A stretch of DNA of 64,000 bases, taken from positions 620,001 through 684,000 of the forward strand of contig CALYLX010000080.1 of assembly GCA_944990035.1 (NCBI GenBank). Reading direction: 5' to 3'. Below are positions 37,158-48,900 of the stretch, one piece after another (position 1 is the stretch's first letter; each line of letters starts with the position of its first letter). The notes beneath the pieces were generated by a model. That model was not told the origin of the DNA and ran no database searches. It worked only from the letters and a program-made list of their open reading frames with translations. Origin of the DNA: Clitopilus passeckerianus (lineage: Eukaryota > Basidiomycota > Agaricomycetes > Agaricales > Entolomataceae). Made by a program: the position numbers and the translations under genes.

Positions 37158-38591
37158 ATGGACCGTCCTCGTCGTTCAACTCGTGCTCCTCCCCGTACAC
37201 GCCAGGATACCAGCCCACGCACTACGCCGACTAAAGCATCGCCCTCAGCACTAGCCAAAACTACGAAAAAGAAAACTAGAGACTTTGACCCCCATGAACC
37301 GCAATCATTCCTCAATTACTTGGTCGCAAACCCGAAAAGTCTCTTGACTCGAATGGACATCTCTGTAAGCAGTGGCCGGCTAAGGGTTGACCGAATGGAT
37401 CTCAATAAATGGCTAACAGCGCTCCTTGTATGTAGGATGTTGTGAATGCATCTGCATGGGGCATGTTACCTGAGGAAGATCGAGCTGAGCTTGCCAAGCT
37501 TCTTCCTCCGACTGCCTTCGACGATTTTGCGCCCTCCTTGGATGACTTTCATCCCTCTTTAGATCGGGACCAGCCCTCAGAAAAGGGTAGGCAACTTGGT
37601 TCTGTTACCATAAATGGAGATCACATAAATTCAGGGGCCTCACCACAAAAGAAGACCCCAGAACCCGACTCAATGGAAGTCGATTCTGACCCAAAGGCCT
37701 CCCAACCTATGTCGACACGGGAACCTTCGGCTGCCTTCTTTGCCGACTCTCAGTATTTCCTGGCTGCCGCTCATACCTGGCAGGACCACATATATTCCAA
37801 ATGGACTTCAGATGCGCATAAAGAGAGGGTTACTAGATACCTCGAAGGTGTACAAAACGGCACTTTGGCGGCCCCATGGAAGGACGAAGTCTGGGAGAGG
37901 GATCACAAATCTGTTGCTGTTGTAGACGACATCGAGACCGAAGTGCCTGCGACTCGCAAGGGCAAAGGAAAGGGCAAAGTCGTAGCTGAATCAAGCTTGA
38001 ATTCCATTGCTGGGTTAGTTTCCCCACCTCTCTCTGGTTGACAAACCTACTGATTTCTCGTTTCCAGTGAGGCGAGAGAAGTCCGGGTACCTACGCTTGT
38101 CAAAGCTGGGGTTTTCCGTGCTGGGGACATCATAGCCTACAGACGGCATTTCGTCCAGTCCGGGGTCACCATCGTGAAGGATGTCCTTGTGCGCGTTTAA
38201 TGGTCATTGTTTTCCGCGGCCATGGCTCATTGATTTCTCATTCTCACAGATTGAATCCATCGGAAAATCTCACTCGCTCAACGTGCTGTTTGAGCCAGGG
38301 GAAACCCCACATCTTCCGCAATCACTTCTGCTCCCAAACCCAGCTGGTCCCGACGAGGGTTCCTCCATATTGTCTGCAACGATCACTACCCCAACCATGC
38401 TAGAGACCGCAATTCTGGACACAGACGGTAGGGTGGATAAGACTAAGCGGGCGAACAGTAATGCTTGGAAACATTTCACGGTATATAGATGGAGGGGTCA
38501 CGGGGTCGGCGATCTTGGAAATGACAAGGGTGGCAGAGAGAACCATGGGACGATGTTCTACCTCAGGGGAACTTATTATCATGAACGATGA
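37158..38591 (+). CDS. ASX-homology (ASXH/DEUBAD) domain protein
   Basis: ASXL-type proteins bind and activate UCH-family deubiquitinases through the DEUBAD/ASXH domain. Four exons, 37158-37364, 37436-38013, 38068-38188 and 38250-38591, join in phase to 415 residues. The N-terminus is basic (MDRPRRSTRAPPRTRQD). The ASXH-like part spans about residues 50-105: FLNYLVANPKSLLTRMDISD, VVNASAWGMLPEEDRAELAK, LLPP. It matches the pattern of a hydrophobic helix, NxxxW/F, then an L-LP end. A linker with a basic KGKGKGK patch leads to a C-terminal part (VFRAGDIIAYRRHF...LFEPGETPHLP) that could be a RAMA-like fold, as in some ASXL proteins. Its convergent neighbour is a UCH37/BAP1-type enzyme, its expected partner type. 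Confidence 0.8.
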
Positions 38592-38750
38592 AGTCGCATT
38601 GCCACAAATAATGTCCCGCTTTCCCTGTCACTGCCTGTCATGCCTTTTTTCGCCCGTACCCATGTAGCTCAATGTAATGTATCATACACATGCAACCAAC
38701 ATATTTCAAAGGTCTACAACATTCGACCTGCCAGCTATTATTCCAAGAGT

Positions 38751-40530
38751 TCATCTCTTCACCTTCGCCCCGGCTTTGCCTTTGGGTATCTTCTTCCCCT
38801 CCTCGTCAATGCCAAGCAAAGGTTTGAGTAGCCCTTTATCGTTCAGTTTCTCCATGAAACCTCGTAGAAAGGCTTCGTAATCCCAGGTACGCCTGATATG
38901 ATCCGTCTGTAATGCGATTCGGCTGGGGGTCAGGGTGAGCAAAACGGAAACAACTCACATTCGACCTGGTAGCTTTCGTCAACTCATCCTCGACTGCGAT
39001 ATTTGCCCTAATGATATCGCTTGCGCAGGAGACCCATGTCGGGAGTAACTGCTCTGCATTATCGGTACCCGTTGTCATGATTGCCATGTCCTGCTCCATC
39101 TTGCGAGCACCAAAATCGGGTGCAAATGTTTTGCTGGTATACGTCCTCTCCGTAATGCCTCGAACGGTTGTGAGGAGATCCTGATCGACCTTGACAAAAA
39201 CAAAAGTCAATTTGGGCCTTTTCGCGCAAGAAAGAACATACATTGGACTCCCAACCTTCCTGCAAGCTTTTCTCTAGTCTCTCCTTTTTCCGAAGGAGCA
39301 TCTGAAGCTCGTCGCTCGCCTTTTCATACAACCCATCCACCACAGCCAATAAGCTGAATTTGATGTTTTCACCTCCATCAGCCGAACCTCCATATTTCTC
39401 CATCTTCATTCGCAATGCTGGCCTGACGACATCCATCCACTCCCGAGTCGAATGAACATCCTCCGTGCAGAAGCCGTTCCCATTCACATCGCTTTCAGGA
39501 GGTGTGGTGGCGAGCTCTCCAACCTCCAACGGACCGCTCTTCAACCCATCCAACTCCCAAACTTTTCCATAGGCAGGAACGTATCCAATGAAATGGTACA
39601 CCTCCTCCTTCTCCTCTTCAGCCTTCTTGTCTCTCTGTTCCGCCCTCTTCTTCGCAACTGCTCGACGTTCTTCAGCTTCACTATCCGACGACGGTTCGGG
39701 GGAGGTAGAATCAGCGCGTTTGCCTCGGCGGGGTCGTTTCTTCGGTGGAGGACGGGTTCCCCTCGTAGGAGCAGATTCCTTTTGTTTAGCTGCTTTGGCA
39801 AGCGCTTTCTCTTTCGTCTCGGCTTCCCGTAAAGTCGTTGTGGCTAGGGAATTGATGGCGCCACGAAGGTCAGCAGGTCTACCAGGAAGGTATCAGGCTC
39901 AAAAACGAGAGATCGAAAAAAGGAACAAGCACACCTCGACAAGGAATTGTGAGCCTCCCGGATAAGATGCGAATTGGTAATCGCTAGCCCTTTCATCTAG
40001 ATGGTAATTGATTAACCAGTGGAAATACGGAATAGGAAGAATAGGATACTTCTGGTGACATCGCTGCGGTCTCCGACTTGAATGTTCGGAGATCCTCTCC
40101 GATGTTCACAGTGGGGCAGTTAAGCAGGATATTGAGGAGTGCATGGGTAGCGCAAGCATCGTCACTGAGTTGGTTCGCGAACCAGACGCGTTCCGCCGCT
40201 GGGTCGTCGAAGTCTGCAGGTCGGTGGTTATCTTTGCGCCATAGGAAGCAAAATATGAGGCCATGTGGGCTCAAATGATCGACTGCCCAGGGTTCTATAT
40301 CATAGAGTTCGACCAATTCGATGCCCTTTACACCCAATTTCCGTGTCAATGTCGTGAAAACCCCTGGTTTCAGGCAATGTTAGGAAAGTTGTATTCAAAC
40401 GCGGAGAAATACACTTGCAAGGATCAGATTCTATCACAGCGAAAGGACCACCAACAAGATCAAGCTCCTTGGCTTGATGTTCTCCATTCTGTGAGCTTGG
40501 TGGTGGTGGTAGCTCGATGGCAGATGACAT
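38751..40530 (-). CDS. UCH37/BAP1-type ubiquitin C-terminal hydrolase
   Basis: A cysteine deubiquitinase of peptidase family C12. Six exons (40530-40419, 40363-40050, 39996-39935, 39878-39242, 39189-38959, 38906-38751) give 503 residues, all in phase. The catalytic Cys lies in NQLSDDACATHALLNILLNC. The catalytic His and Asp lie in YHFIGYVPAYGKVWELDGLK. KGLAITNSHLIREAHNS matches UCH37. A basic insert of about 55 residues (KKRPRRGKR, then Glu/Lys-rich) sits before the His, in the loop region over the active site. The C-terminal ULD (HIRRTWDYEAFLRGFMEKL, ending LLKPLLG) is the part that binds DEUBAD partners. The first intron is GC-AG and gives Trp where homologues have Gly in ESDPG. UCH37 works with the proteasome and INO80; BAP1 with ASXL. 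Confidence 0.9.
40364..40418 (-). other. GC-AG intron in the UCH gene
   Basis: The donor reads CCTT|GCAAGT, which is otherwise a perfect donor, and the acceptor is CAG. The phase works only with this donor. Confidence 0.65.
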
Positions 40531-40910
40531 TACTGAGTTGACGCGGTAGGCGCTCGTGTTGGAGTTCCGCCGTTGCACATTGCAACTTTCATCACGACTT
40601 CCACCTCGTTCTGGTCGTTTGCCTCGTTCTCGCTTTCCAAAGGCACCTCTTTGAACGTTGCTAAATGTTCTACCGACGCCGAGACAAATAAGCTCCGGAT
40701 CTATCTTTGGTTATTGCATTTCTGCGATATTACTGGCTGGCAGCAATCCCATAAGCGGCGTTTCCTCGGGGCATCGTAGGCACAAAGACTACGGCCCGCC
40801 TTCCCATCTCTGCGACGATCAGCCGGTACAACTCCTGAATCCACTGTGGCACATAAAAGGCTTAGATACTGCTGGGATGGGGTCGCAAAAATCATCACTG
40901 ATAACCCAAC
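40531..40910. other. Divergent promoter, UCH and GH5 genes
   Basis: About 380 bases lie between two divergently transcribed genes. No coding signal is seen; an in-frame upstream GTG extends the UCH frame but is not needed. Confidence 0.5.
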
Positions 40911-42662
40911 ATGTCTCTACTGAAAGTTGACGGCACTAAAATTGTCGATGAGCAGGGCAAGGAAACCATCTTGCGAGGAGCAGGATTGGGAGGATGGATG
41001 AAGTAGGTTCATAATTTTCCGGTTCTTGTTGCAAAGCTGATTATCTTTTCAGCATGGAGAATTTCATCTCAGGTTTGACCGATAACATTCTCTTCGGTCG
41101 GATTTCCATCTAACTCGGGTTTGACTAGGATATCCTGGATGCGAACACCAAATCCGCGATGCATTGGCTGCAACCATTGGCGAGGAGAAGTCGGAACTCT
41201 TCTTCGACAAGGTGACCATCCATAGGCTCGTCGTCTGTCAGTGGGCTAACTCATCATCCGTAGTTCCTTGAGTACTTCTTCACCGATGCCGATGCTCAAT
41301 TCTTCAAAAGCCTTGGTCTCAACTGTATCCGTCTTCCCTTCAACTACAGGCATTTTGAAGGTATATTACACCTCGCCCTCTTTTCTAAGAGCTCGCCTGA
41401 CACGCCTCTTCCGCTGCAGATGACCTAAACCCCCGTGTTCTCAAGGAGTCTGGCTTCAAGCACCTCGACCGTGTTATTAACATCTGCGCTGCCCACGGCA
41501 TCTATACCATCCTTGATCTTCACGTCGCTCCAGGTGGCCAGAACACCGACTGGCATTCTGACCATGGAACCCACCTCGCCAACTGTAGGTCCTATAGAAA
41601 CACCCGTTTTACACCCTCCTGACCATCTTCCAACCAGTCTGGAACCACAAGGATTTCCAGGACCGCGCCGTCTGGCTCTGGGAGAACCTTGCCGCCCACT
41701 ACAAGGGCAACAAATGGATCGCTGGTTACAACCCCCTCAACGAACCCACCGACCCTACCCACACCCGAGTCATCGCATTCTACGACCGCGTTCACAAAGC
41801 CATCCGTGCCATCGACCCCGACCATATCATCTTCTTCGACGGCAACACCTTCGCTTCTGACTTCTCCCACTTTGGTGACGCCCACAAGGAGTGGGCCAAC
41901 ACTGCCTACTCGATCCACGATTACTCCAGCTACGGTTTCCCCGCCGCCAGCGAGCTGTACTCTAGCACTGCTGAGCAGAAGAGGAGGTTGAAGAGGAGCT
42001 ATGAGAAGAAGAGGGAGTGGATGGATGAGCGGGGCCTATGCGTCTGGAACGGAGAGTGGGGCCCAGTCTACGCCAGGAAGCAGTACGAGGGTACTGAAAC
42101 TGAGAAAATCAACGAGTCTCGGTACCAGGTCCTCAAGGATCAACTCCAGATCTACAACCAGGTTTGCCTCTTTCCTTGCCTGACATACCACAGGACACTG
42201 ATCTAACCACACTTTCAACAGGATCGCCTCAGTTGGTCTATCTGGACATACAAGGATATCGGTTTCCAAGGAATGGTCCACCTCGACCTCTCATCCCCTT
42301 ACATGACCCTCTTCAAAGACCACCTCGCCAAGAAGCACCGTCTTGCTGTCGACGCCTGGGGTGCAGACGACGTTCACGTCCGCGACGTCTACCAACCTCT
42401 CCTCGACCACATCCTCAAGGAGATCCCCGAGGAATACCAGAAGCTCTACCCTCACCCCGTCTGGAAGCTCGACTCTAGGGTTACCCGATTGGCCAGGAAC
42501 CTGCTGGTCAGCGAGTTCATGATCCAGGAGTGGGCAGACCACTTCAAGGGCAAGAGCGCTGAGGAAATCGATGAGATTGCCAAGAGCTTCCACTTTGATC
42601 AGTGTGTTAAGAGGGAGGGATTGAACAAGGTCCTCTCGGAGAACGCCCGGCAAGTGCAGTGA
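40911..42662 (+). CDS. GH5 family beta-glucanase/glucosidase, intracellular
   Basis: Seven exons (starts 40911, 41054, 41129, 41264, 41420, 41638 and 42222) join in phase to 473 residues. The start MSLLKVDGTKIVDEQGKE and LRGAGLGGWMN are typical for the exo-1,3-glucanase branch of GH5. GLNCIRLPFNYRHFE and ILDLHVAPGGQN belong to the barrel. The acid/base Glu is in YNPLNEPTDP and the nucleophile Glu in VWNGEWGP. There is no signal peptide, so it probably works inside the cell, for example on glucosylated lipids or storage glucan; that is inference. The C-terminal 140 residues are helical and charged. The second exon is only 20 bases (41054-41073). Confidence 0.9.
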
Positions 42663-42951
42663 ACGTAATGTAAAATATGTAATCGTATTCGACAACTCGT
42701 GTAAATGAATAATTATTGGCGGTGGAGACAGGAATAACTTCACGAAGCAAAAGCCAGCCTCATCTCGACAAACGAATATCCGCACTGAAAGAACAGCTGT
42801 TGGTGGATGATGTGGTCTTCCATAAAGATGGAATAAATTTCTCGTTATCTCATTTGCACGTCAGTCGGTATAATACATAATGGAATAATCCTCGGTACAT
42901 CATCCTGCTTCTTCACAGCCCTCGACTAGATTAAATACAGCATACCCATGC

Positions 42952-43822
42952 TCAGCAGTTTGCAAGGTAGCTCGACAAAGCGCTCTTCTCTGCGCTATCG
43001 ATGGTCAAGCTATAGTAGTGCTTGACTTGGACCCAAGCTCGAGCGTAGGTGCACACGAATGAAGACAAGGGTGGGATCCATTGAGCGATATCTACCAAAC
43101 ATAAGCGGAGATTAGTCCAAATCAAGAGTAGTAACATCGGAAGAACAGACCTTTATCGCCCTTGCTCTGGTTCAAGTTGTCCGTCACCGCAACGAGTTGA
43201 GGCCGGGTGAGGTCGTTGGCGAAAGCTTCTCTCTGTGCAGTAGTCCACGAACGGGCACCGGAGATCCAGGCCTCTTTGAGGGGAATAACGTGGTCCTACA
43301 GAATAGACTATGTTAGCGCCGAATGCCAGAGTATTTGGTCTGGCAGCAGACTCACGATATCCAAGTCAGACGCCAAAGTCGTGGCGACGTTGTCGTATGG
43401 AGATACCCAATGTCCAGAGGTGGCTTTGCAAGACGAGTCAGTGACAACAGATGTGCCATCCCGCTTGAGGACAGCTATGCATAATGAATGCGGTGAGGAC
43501 GTCTTCGGCTGTTTGCAATGAATGATACTCACTCTCTCGGGTGTCGCAATTTCCTGAGATGATGTCCCAAGTGGGAAAGAGATCTCTGTCGTAAGCAGGA
43601 GAGTTCGAGGGGGTCGCAACTGTCACTGTAGGCGCGCATAGTTCTTCTTAGCTACGACCAATGTCTAGCATGCTAGAATTGCTTACGTTGTGACAAGTAC
43701 GTCCTTGCTGTGCTCGCTGCGATAGGCGTGGGTAATGCTCTTTGCGACAAGGGCACGAAGACCGGAGCAGCGAGGGTAGAGGAAACTGTAGCGAGTACAA
43801 CGAGAGGAGTGAGCTTGAACAT
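42952..43822 (-). CDS. Secreted HNH-type nuclease (DUF1524-like)
   Basis: A signal peptide (MFKLTPLVVLATVSSTLAA) starts at 43822. About five exons follow on the minus strand. Conserved pieces include YDRDLFPTWDIISGNC, a two-Cys segment (VVTDSSC, SGHWVSPYD) and then DHVIPLKEAWISGARSW, which gives the His of the HNH motif. NLNQSKGDK supplies the Asn and end of the metal site, and SFVCTYARAWVQVKHYY closes it. This arrangement resembles GmrSD/DUF1524-type HNH nucleases of bacteria and fungi. It probably degrades external nucleic acid. All motifs are intact; exon borders are approximate. A TATA box lies about 75 bases upstream. Confidence 0.85.
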
Positions 43823-45198
43823 TGTATCTTCACGTCGAGTCCTGTGTAACAGCAGCTAATGGGAGCAGCTAGAGGACATAACTGAGCATGCCGGACCGTT
43901 TTATAGGTTTGCAGAGTTGAATCTTGACAGGTAGTAACGAGAACAGGCCCGTCCAGTTGCGCTCAGATGACCAGATAAGACCAAGAAGGAAGCCCGACAG
44001 AGAGAAGCGACGAGCAGAGATAATGAACGTGTGGTACAACAATTCATTGATTGACCACATGTGCGTCGCATCTCCATCCAATCAGTCCGGATTCAGCTAT
44101 CATGTCCTTGAGATACCTGATCAGGCAGATGGCTGGAGCTGGAGGCTAACCAGAGAGAGAAGAAGTGAACATTCGTAAGTTAGGTAATGACAGAAACCCT
44201 GGAAACCCATGCCTTCATCTGCCAATTCACTCCACAATTGGCTGATGCTCGCTCAAAATGTTAAGGCACTACAAACAGAGAGCATGAACCTTTATATCAG
44301 TTCTAATGGTTGCCGAACTACCGCACCACCGTTCCATGCGTTCGGAGATACTGCATCTTCAAGTTCTCGGCGCATGTGTTTTGAGCAGAAGTAATCCATG
44401 TGGTTTCGGGACGATATGCCGCTTGTTGGTTCGAACGTTGCCCCAAAGGTATCAAGAGAGATGTCGAAGTTCAAGGATTTGTTCATGCTCGCAGGCACGT
44501 TGTTTTATTTGAAGTTCTTTGCTTCTATGCGTTATGGTTGTTCGGGATAGACAAAGCCGTCTCTTGTTTATCATGAGTTCTTGTCAATACCTTGCTGAAC
44601 TTGCTGCTTCAACTACTGCTTCAAGCGGACGAGTGCTGACAGCTAAACACAGCCACATTGAGGGGCGAAGATCAGGTCCAATCGCACTGAGCCACACACA
44701 CACACTAGTACTCGCCAACCACTCATGAAGAAAGAATACAGAAGTTCCATCAGTCCATTGGGCAAGTAAATTAACGACCCAAGCCAAATTTTGACATTGG
44801 CTGACACGGAAAATCCGGAAGGTAGCTGACCATCTTGAAAAGGTCGTCTTCTCATGGCCACCTTTGCAGAGTAGAAAAGAGCAAAGAAAGGCAACGCGAC
44901 AAGATTCTTATTACAGTCCCAGGGTACATAGCGCGATCATGGTGTTATGGGATAGGAAATCAAGCGAGGGAACGTATGCAAAACGGGTAGACTATCTTAA
45001 GCCTTGATCGTATTTGATGGGAGCGAAAGGAAGGGTAAGTACGATGAGAAGATGGGCGCGGCGCGGGGTGGTCCTGTTGCCTGTGCTAAAGCTTGGCTAG
45101 GCGCAATTCTCAACTTGCCACATCAATCGCCTTAGTCTCTCCCCACCCCATTCAATTGTCTGAGTGCCAGGCTCGTAATCTAAAAACGGTTCGTCAGT
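43823..45198. other. Intergenic
   Basis: No gene is supported beyond the HNH promoter. The last part (about 45100-45198) may hold an extra 3' exon of the membrane protein gene that follows. Confidence 0.45.
43897..43907 (-). promoter_or_regulatory. TATA box of the HNH nuclease gene
   Basis: On the minus strand this reads CCTATAAAACG, about 75 bases before the start codon at 43822. Confidence 0.55.
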
Positions 45199-45918
45199 TC
45201 ATCTGTTGAAACTCGGACATACATGATGCCAGCGAGGCTTGCCTTTTCCAACCCAAACGATGCGAACGCTATGCTTTCCGGCGGGTACAACGAAACTGCC
45301 ATGACTGAAACCCTGAGCCTGGCACTGATCCCGTCCTTCAGGCGTCGATGGGTAGCACCAGATATTTTTGTCTACCACAAATTCGGAGGTCCTCCCAACA
45401 CCTCTGCCATCAATAAACACCGCCAGCTGCATGTCTCTTTGATCCACATCGAGTAGTGACAGCCGGTGAGGAGTCGACCTCTCGAGGGTGTATTCAATCG
45501 GGGAGGGTCGTCCGTGGGCATCTGGAAGAAGTGTATTGATTTCCCAGCGCCGGAAAATTGTGACTGGTGGTTTGCATGTGATGTTCAACGGTGAAGAAAC
45601 AGGCATATCGGGTTTTGCCGGGATTGGAGGTATGTTGGGAGACGGCTGCTCCGATGGAGTCGGGGAGACCGATTCTTGGGAGGATGAACCTAGGCATTCG
45701 AATGAAATTCAGCTTTGTATCTGATTCGGAGAGAGAATACATACCATAGTAGTACACTAGAAGGGCCCCTAGAATCACAAGGACAGCATCCAAAATTCTT
45801 GCGAGCTTGTAAGGTTTTGGACGGGGAGGCCCTTTGCCCACTTTTGGAGGTCTACATGTTCGTTTGGCGATGCTTCTTTCAACCCAAAGAGGAACTCACG
45901 ACGGAGTGAACTACCCAT
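45199..45918 (-). CDS. Small single-pass membrane protein, unknown
   Basis: A first exon from ATG at 45918 (MGSSLRRE) joins to PPKVGKGPPRPKPYKLARIL. A single membrane helix follows (ILDAVLVILGALLVYYYGM), so it looks like a type II protein with a basic cytosolic N-terminus. After an intron near 45690-45745 comes a Ser/Pro-rich stem and a luminal domain with four Cys (ITCKPP, WCYPSTPEGRDQC) and a conserved-looking HGSFVVPAGKHSVRIVWVG. I do not recognise the family. The frame stops at 45199, but a GTATGT donor just before suggests another short exon downstream. The start overlaps the tail of the Ppo gene. Confidence 0.65.
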
Positions 45919-48900
45919 GGAACAGCTTCAGTCACTGAAAGTTTCGAAGACGTAACGAACCGGAAACCCACCGAAACCTTCAACGTCAATGGGTATGGTG
46001 CTACTCCCCCTTTCTTGTCCGTATATAAAACTGGATCCATCTACCAGGTAATTGAGTGAGCATAATATGATCGATTAGCCCCAATGAACGTACGGGTTGG
46101 TTCTCGGAAGATCGACTCTTGTATGGTTCATACTTGTTGATATTTCCCTCCAATTTGATATCCTCCAGGCTGAAGATGGCTTTTAGAAGCTGTACAGAGA
46201 TTTAGTGCTCTATCGCCTTTATCCGGGACCGCCGATCAAAATCTGACCTCAGGCATCGTCTACGACACAAGGGAATCAACACAATCATATAGGTAAAAGG
46301 TCGAAGAGAACGTACGTTATCGCAGAACGATAGACCTGGGCATTTATGAATACCGAGGCCTTGAATAGACCAAGGGCGGAATCCATGGGTTTTACATATG
46401 AGTGTCCCCTTGGCATGCATGCGACAATTGGTCAGTTCGCTGCCCGTACGAGAGCAAGGAGGTTTGGGGTGATGTCTGCATTGTTCTGAATCTGTATCGG
46501 CAGGCCCGCAGTCAGAAGGATGAAGCTTTGAGTGTTCGCTCTCGCCCATCGTATCACAATCGCTTTTCTGCCATATCGGACAATGCTGTCGTTCCTCTGT
46601 CAAGCACTTTGCATTGCTGTGTATCTGGCACGTCTGGTTGTCGGTGGGAGATCCTGTAAATGCGCAGGACCAATTGATACAAGGTCCCGTCCCATGATAG
46701 ACGTAGATCGTCCGTGCAGGATTTATGTCGTCCGGGTTGTCGAAAAGCTCCTTCTGCAAAAGGCCGGAAGTCCTCAGCATACAGTCGAGTGGTCAGGAGA
46801 AGTGACATTCGCACATTCTGATGTAAGGAACCAAAATCTGCCACCACCCGATCTCCTACTTTGACTTCTTTAGATGCTGGGCTTCCGGTACCATTAGCTT
46901 CGGGAATTTCGTCGTCTTTCTTGACTGTTCTAACAAGAGTCAAAGGTATGCCAAGTCCTAAGACTGAATGAGACAATAAAAAGTGAATATACAAAGCAAC
47001 ATACGCACGTTGAGCCTCGCGAACGTAGCCCATAAGTAGGAACTCCTGCAATTTCGCGGGAATCTGAGGCCCATCGTCATCTCTGTCGAGGAAGGGCCCA
47101 AATGGCTGGGAAACATCTGCCAAATAAAATTGTGAGGAATGCTTCACCAGAAGAACAAAGCAAGACATTCACCATTTTTCACGGCTGTAATCCAGTCTAT
47201 TAACGCCTTGTTCTCTGTCGGCATCCTCAACCCGACGATCCGGGTGATGTCCTCTTTATGGGCCTTCCGATCGGGATCCAGATAGAAATCAACGACTTGT
47301 GTGCATGCTGAATGCGGAACTATAGTGAGCATTGACGTTTGTGTAGGTGGAAAATCTTGGACTCGCCTGATGCATAGTTTACAGCCATTACTACGCAAAG
47401 GCCCATTATATTGGCGGATAGCCTTGCTATGGTCAATTTAGCTAGAGGTCTCTCTAGCCGTCGTTCTGCCTCCTCGAGCGAGATCGTCCCTGCTTCGGTA
47501 GCATCCCCATTCTCTTGTCCGCCTTTCTGCGACCCGATTCCCTTGACTAAATGATCTGGTACGTTTTGAATGACATCGGAGATGACAAGAGTCTCGTCGA
47601 TCTTTTCTGGTAAATCGCCGATCGTCGCATGGGTCCGTACGAGTCGCTCTATGAAGGTGTATGACATAGATACATCCGATGCGCCTTCGTCTGTGAAAAG
47701 TTGTTTGTATACCCCAGAGACCCATTCCCAGATAACACGATTGAATATCTCTTTGAGAAGATATTTGCAAAAACCACCGAGAACAATCTGGATCAAGGTT
47801 CGTCACAACAATGCGACGGTCAAGGTAGTAGAAAGTCCCTCACAGTTTTATCGGCCCACATATCTCGGACAATGTCCTGGCATGAGATCAGCCGGGGACG
47901 AAGTATCGGGTATTTAAAACTCAAGTACCTTCAAGATCCCAAAAAAACCTTTTGGCTCCACCGATTTCGGCTGAATGAGTGCCTTCGACACTCTCTCCTG
48001 CACTGCATGCCGAATTTTCTCTCCATTGACCTTCGCAAGGCGACTTGCAGCCCAGAAATCGGCTGACTCGCATCTCCCGAAGACATATCTAATTAATGAT
48101 CCCATGAAACTTCAATCTTGATACAAAATGCGGATAAACTTACGCATATAAGGAGGCAAAGTCCATGAGGTACTCGGCAAGTCGGGGAACGTCCTCGAGC
48201 TCCACTTCTTCTCCACACTTGTACATTAGAGTCAGTGTAGGCAATAGACGCAGCTTAGGATAAACTCACCAATGTTTGAAGAACCCAAGCGGTGCATAAC
48301 GGGTTGATGACCTCGTACGCGAGGTCAATGGTCTGTTCCTTCGTCTTCGCGTCGTTTGATTTAGAGCTACTTGTATTTATAGTACGTTGTTGGAGAGAAA
48401 GGGGGAAAGGGGAACTAACTGTGTTTCAATGTGCTTGTTCACAAGTTGCTGTACCCCTGCACTGAAATATTTCGTGTATGTTCGGAACGTGCGCACATCC
48501 GGCATTAGAGAATACATAAGCTAAAAAATAACCATGAATCATCAACAATCAGGCTCTGAACAGCTTCAGGCGTGGGCTCACCATTTGTTGGTCAACATCG
48601 TGTCTACAGCAAATAAGAAATTCAATATAAACTCACAGGTATCAAAGTTTACACATACAAATTGATCTTGGAATTGTCAGTGACATCGATGTCGTCAAAG
48701 GCGAGCATGTATCTGTGAGTTTCTAGTTAAATCGAGTTATTTTTATGCTGGCGGCCGCGAGACCAACGTACCCGTAACGGCCTGTTATTGATTTCAAAGC
48801 TGCACCATAAGGAGTTTGGTAGATTTCCGGACGATTGAAAACATGTCTGACCCCGTCCCAATCTTTTAGTATCTGGGGAAGGGGGGCCGCCTCTACGGTA

